Assembly (NCBI GenBank): GCA_009835325.1 | Contig: VXWP01000039.1 | Coordinates: 58,586-122,585, forward strand | Length of the DNA: 64,000 nucleotides | Direction: 5' to 3' | DNA from: Gemmatimonadota bacterium | GTDB lineage: Bacteria; JAAXHH01 | In this document: one piece after another, positions 61,245-64,000 of the stretch | How positions within the stretch are numbered: position 1 is the stretch's first letter | Layout of the letters: every line of letters begins with the position of its first letter | Made by a program: the position numbers and the translations under genes | Notes under the pieces: model-generated | Told to the model about the DNA's origin: nothing | Seen by the model: the letters and a program-made list of their open reading frames with translations, nothing else | Databases searched by the model: none

Positions 61245-61784
61245 TCAGTACTCGTACGGATAGACCCGCTTGCCGGTGATGGTGAAGCCGACGTAGCCGT
61301 ACACGCTCTTGGTCATCTCGATCTTGAGTTTGCCTTCGACCCACACCGGGTTCCACCCGTTCAAAAACGCCCATTTGTCCTTTTCCATTTCGATGTAGAT
61401 GAGCTGGTTGGGCGGGGGAGGCGGCGTGTGTATGCAGGCGCCGACATAGGGAACAAGGAGGAACTCCGTCACCGAGGACGCCCAGTCTTCAAGTGGAACC
61501 GCAAATCCGGGGACCTTGACGACTTTACCGTCGAGTTCCGCCAACTCCTCGCCCGGCTTGCCGGTGCGGTAATTCAGGCTGGCCAGGAGGTGCCAGCCCA
61601 CCTTGATGGGCTCGCCGGCCGGTACGACCGACGGTACGTCCGGTGGTGCATACGCCGGTGCGTCGACAGGATGATCAGGAGCGGGCTTCGGTTCGGCCTT
61701 CGGGGATTCGCGCACAACGCTGAGGGACACCATGACCAGCAGGGCGGCGGAAACAAAAAGTAGTTTGTGGGTGACGCCGATCAT
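61245..61784 (-). CDS. DUF3299 exported protein
   Basis: 179 residues from the ATG at 61784 (CGGAG upstream). An N-terminal hydrophobic helix (HKLLFVSAALLVMVSLSVV) is a signal or anchor, followed by a Pro-rich linker. The domain is DUF3299: VVKVPGFAVPLED, then VTEFLLVPYVGACIHTPPPPPNQLIYIEM, then the closing GFTITGKRVYPY. From memory, DUF3299 genes commonly sit with FtsX-like permease and LolD-like ATPase genes in zinc-responsive clusters, which fits the metal-binding repeats next door. It is the first gene of the operon and has its own promoter. Confidence 0.9.
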   Translation of the reverse strand: MIGVTHKLLFVSAALLVMVSLSVVRESPKAEPKPAPDHPVDAPAYAPPDVPSVVPAGEPIKVGWHLLASLNYRTGKPGEELAELDGKVVKVPGFAVPLEDWASSVTEFLLVPYVGACIHTPPPPPNQLIYIEMEKDKWAFLNGWNPVWVEGKLKIEMTKSVYGYVGFTITGKRVYPYEY

Positions 61785-61817
61785 CGAAAAACTCCGTTTG
61801 TCAGGTCGTCTGTTCAA

Positions 61818-61847
61818 TATATATAGCATACAGCCATCTATTGGCAA
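61818..61847 (-). promoter_or_regulatory. Candidate promoter of the DUF3299-ATPase-permease operon
   Basis: On the minus strand, TTGCCA (61847-61842) then an AT run with TATATA at 16- to 18-nt spacing. It lies about 35 bases before the ATG at 61784, in the divergent gap shared with the DUF4382 gene. The CAATATA heptamer occurs twice here. No convincing Zur palindrome was recognised. Confidence 0.45.
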
Positions 61848-61887
61848 TATAAACGTAAATGCTCCCTTGACGCGTTAACTGCCTGCA

Positions 61888-62736
61888 ATGAAAACACGAG
61901 CCTGTCGTTTCCATCTGATCCTTCTCCTGGCATTCGCGACCTTTGGTTGCGACAAACCGACGTCCAGCGTCTTCAGCGAACTGCAGATCCGGCTGGCGGC
62001 GCAATCACCGAACCAGCGTCACGTCGGATCCGTCGTCGTGCGATTCTCAGATATGGCCGTACGCTCCGCCGCGAACAGCGAGTACGGAACCCCTGGCGCC
62101 GTGCCCCACACGATCGACCTGGCCGAACTTGGAGGGAGCGAAACCCGTATCGTGGAGGTCTTTTCCGTGGCCGAAGGCAGATACGACGCGGCACGGCTCA
62201 AACTCGACGGCGTAACCGTGACGCTGACGAATGGTTCGCAGTTCAGCGAGGTGTTCTCGCCACCGCTCAGCGTGGAGATCGTCGTCCAGGGATCTACCCC
62301 CGTAGTCGTCGAGCGAAATCGAAAAGCCGATGCGGTTATCGATTTCGACCCGATGCGATCGATCACCCTCGAGGGGGGGACCCGGCGACCCCACGACATC
62401 ACCGGCTTCAGGTTCCGGCCCAGGGCCCGGTTGGTCGACCTGGCGAGTTCGGGACAGGTCTCCGGAACCGTCAAGCACGATAACGGCACGCCCGCGGTCC
62501 TCCGGGACGACGTGCCCCTGCCCGGATACCCCGTTACCCTTTTTCAACCCGGCGGGACGGATTCGGTGACGGTCCGGTCCAATGACGCGGGCCGGTACTC
62601 CGCTTTCTTCATGCCGGCCGGTTCTTACGGCCTGTACGTTCCGCAGACTGAAGCAACCGAAGCCTGGTCATCGGAAAACGTCGAGGTGACGACCGCCAGT
62701 ACCACCCGCCAGGACATCCTCCTCGCCAGGCGCTGA
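61888..62736 (+). CDS. DUF4382 lipoprotein with carboxypeptidase-regulatory-like C-terminus
   Basis: 282 residues. The signal ends LLLAFATFGC, a lipobox with Cys20. The DUF4382 domain (about 35-180) runs from VVVRFSDMAVRSA through ETRIVEVFSVAEGRYDAARLKLDGVTVTLTNG to ADAVIDFDPMRSITLEGG. The last 80 residues (SGQVSGTVKHDNGTP...YPVTLF...DAGRYSAFFMPAGSYGLYVPQTEAT) form a carboxypeptidase-regulatory-like fold. It would sit on the cell surface or outer membrane; function unknown. It is divergent from the DUF3299 operon. Confidence 0.87.
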   Translation: MKTRACRFHLILLLAFATFGCDKPTSSVFSELQIRLAAQSPNQRHVGSVVVRFSDMAVRSAANSEYGTPGAVPHTIDLAELGGSETRIVEVFSVAEGRYDAARLKLDGVTVTLTNGSQFSEVFSPPLSVEIVVQGSTPVVVERNRKADAVIDFDPMRSITLEGGTRRPHDITGFRFRPRARLVDLASSGQVSGTVKHDNGTPAVLRDDVPLPGYPVTLFQPGGTDSVTVRSNDAGRYSAFFMPAGSYGLYVPQTEATEAWSSENVEVTTASTTRQDILLARR

Positions 62737-62900
62737 CGTCGCGGCCGGGCGCCTGATCTCGCGGGAAATGAAGCCTTGACGGTACCCGGACCGGCCTGCA
62801 CATTGATTTCCTGTTTTTTCAGCAATGAATCCGGCCCGAATACGAACGATTCCGATGCCGCGGCCCGGTGCGATTGCCACCGCGTGGGAAGGGGCGTTTA

Positions 62901-63917
62901 ATGGCATTTTACATGTACCTGTCCATCACCGGCGAGGGTAAAATCGCCCTTTACGAAATGGACCCGGACAGCGGCGGACTGACCTTCAGGGAAGATGTCG
63001 CCGCGGGTGCCGGCGTGATGCCCCTGGTTGCGGATGGCGGCCTTGAACGACTATACGCCGGACTGCGCGGCGAGCCGTCGGTACAGACCTACAGCCTGGA
63101 TCGCGGAACGGGCTGCATCACGCTGCTGGGCACCACGCCTTTCGACTGGGACACGACATACATGTCCCTGGACAACACCGGCCGATTCCTGCTTTCGGCT
63201 TCCAACGGGCACGCCGTGGCGGGCGTCCATGCCATCGGTGACGACGGCATTGTCCAGAAGGCGCCGGTAGCCCGGCAAAAGACGGCGCGAGGCGCCCACT
63301 ACATCCAGACCGACCGGTCGAACCGATTCGCCTTCGTGCCTCACGTGTCCGAATCGAACACGATCTGCCAGTTCAAGTTCGACGAGCATACCGGCAGGCT
63401 GATACCGAACGATCCGCCCCGGGTGGAGCAGCCCCCGGATACTGAGCCGCGGCATTATTGCCACCATCCCACGCTGGATGTGCTATACGTCGACAATGAG
63501 AAGGCATGCAGCGTGACGGCCTACCGTTTCGATCCGGACCGGGGGACGCTGGAGGCGATGCAGACGGTGTCGACGCTACCCGCGGATTTCACCGGCGAGA
63601 ACACCTGCGCGCAGTTCCATATCCATCCGACCGGCCGGTTCGTATACGTGAGCAACCGGGGCCATGACAGCATTGCCGGATTCGCGATCGAACCGGACTC
63701 CGGGCTGCTGCGTGCCATCGGGCAGACGCCGACCGAGAAGACGCCCCGCGCCTTCAACCTGGACCCGCAGGGCCGGTTTCTCTACGCCGCGGGCCAGGCA
63801 GACGGAAGACTGGCGTCCTACCGAATCGACCAGGTCACGGGCGCGCTTGCGCCGCTCGACGTGTACGACGTGGGACCTTCGCCGGCCTGGGTGATGGTCC
63901 TGGACATGGATGCGTAA
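62901..63917 (+). CDS. Lactonase, 6-phosphogluconolactonase-type seven-bladed beta-propeller
   Basis: 338 residues from the ATG at 62901 with GGAAGGGG upstream. Repeated blade signatures include IALYEMDPDSGGLTF, VQTYSLDRGTGCITLLG, ICQFKFDEHTGRLI, VTAYRFDPDRGTLEAMQ and IAGFAIEPDSGLL. HPTGRFVYVSNRGHDSIAGF and LDPQGRFLYAAGQADGRLASY are the family consensus. Members hydrolyse 6-phosphogluconolactone (Pgl) or other lactones in the cytoplasm. No pentose-phosphate gene is adjacent; an amidohydrolase gene follows by 19 nt, so another lactone is possible. Confidence 0.88.
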   Translation: MAFYMYLSITGEGKIALYEMDPDSGGLTFREDVAAGAGVMPLVADGGLERLYAGLRGEPSVQTYSLDRGTGCITLLGTTPFDWDTTYMSLDNTGRFLLSASNGHAVAGVHAIGDDGIVQKAPVARQKTARGAHYIQTDRSNRFAFVPHVSESNTICQFKFDEHTGRLIPNDPPRVEQPPDTEPRHYCHHPTLDVLYVDNEKACSVTAYRFDPDRGTLEAMQTVSTLPADFTGENTCAQFHIHPTGRFVYVSNRGHDSIAGFAIEPDSGLLRAIGQTPTEKTPRAFNLDPQGRFLYAAGQADGRLASYRIDQVTGALAPLDVYDVGPSPAWVMVLDMDA

Positions 63918-63936
63918 GGACGGACGGGAGTACACC

Positions 63937-64000
63937 ATGGCTTCCACCTTCGATCTACTCGTAACCGACGGCCTGGTCGTCAACCACGATGGCGTGACTG
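63937..64000 (+). CDS. Amidohydrolase (dihydroorotase/hydantoinase-like), 5' end only
   Basis: Only the first 21 codons are inside the window: MASTFDLLVTDGLVVNHDGV. The pattern FDLLVxDGLVVxxDG is the usual first strand pair of metal-dependent amidohydrolases such as allantoinase, dihydropyrimidinase and dihydroorotase. The metal-binding HxH lies beyond the end, so the exact enzyme cannot be named. ACGGGAG precedes the ATG, and the lactonase gene is 19 nt upstream. Confidence 0.7.
   Translation, partial: MASTFDLLVTDGLVVNHDGVT

Overview
The window is a GC-rich (roughly 60%) bacterial chromosome segment cut open at both ends: a truncated antiporter gene at base 1 and a truncated amidohydrolase gene at base 64000. 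The cell has an outer membrane: there are outer-membrane barrels, a TonB-dependent receptor, lipobox lipoproteins and LolD/FtsX-type machinery. The short primary-type sigma factor, plant-like LRR/Big_2 lipoprotein, DUF4382 protein and two phytanoyl-CoA-dioxygenase-like enzymes fit an uncultured FCB-related lineage (Latescibacterota- or Gemmatimonadota-like). That placement is inference; no marker in the window settles it.

Layout. 1-9.9 kb: KefB-like antiporter, a large LRR lipoprotein, an orphan HigA-type regulator, tRNA-Asn, a DapF-like protein whose two catalytic cysteines are serines, an outer-membrane barrel, a GCS2-family ligase, and a small-protein/nucleotidyltransferase pair that overlap. 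10-14 kb: stress block of dnaK, hsp20 and a sigma-70 factor whose region 3 is replaced by a linker. 14-29 kb: a PD-(D/E)XK-type nuclease candidate, thioredoxin-like protein, class III aminotransferase, thiol peroxidase, MBL-fold hydrolase, methyltransferase, two PhyH dioxygenases, amtB-glnK, and a complete MalEFGK-type ABC importer preceded by a MORN/zinc-ribbon protein.

29.1-38.1 kb is an AT-richer genomic island. A leftward operon (membrane protein, DNA methyltransferase fused to an HNH nuclease, a small basic protein, a lipoprotein) lies divergent to a rightward operon of an Mre11/SbcD-like nuclease, a Rad50/SMC-like ATPase and an OLD-family ATPase-TOPRIM nuclease. A decayed IS1595-family (ISXO2-like) transposase lies between them. 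This is the best candidate for an undescribed anti-phage or anti-plasmid system. A second AT-rich patch (39.0-40.3 kb) holds a multi-spanning membrane protein.

40.3-52.8 kb returns to ordinary GC-rich genes: uvrB, a rhomboid protease overlapping a YqeC-like gene, a second ABC importer (binding protein, ATPase, fused double permease), MFS transporter, gltX and two tRNA-Ser genes.

52.9-64 kb: an exported protein, then a 4.4-kb AT-richer cassette (TPR protein, TonB receptor, winged-helix regulator, membrane protein) bounded by 91-bp direct repeats. The repeats are two copies of the 3' end of the neighbouring permease gene, as if a cassette had integrated there. The permease itself carries 13 His-x-His repeats and sits in an operon with a LolD-like ATPase and a DUF3299 protein, suggesting a metal-handling ABC system. 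A DUF4382 lipoprotein, a beta-propeller lactonase and the start of an amidohydrolase close the window.
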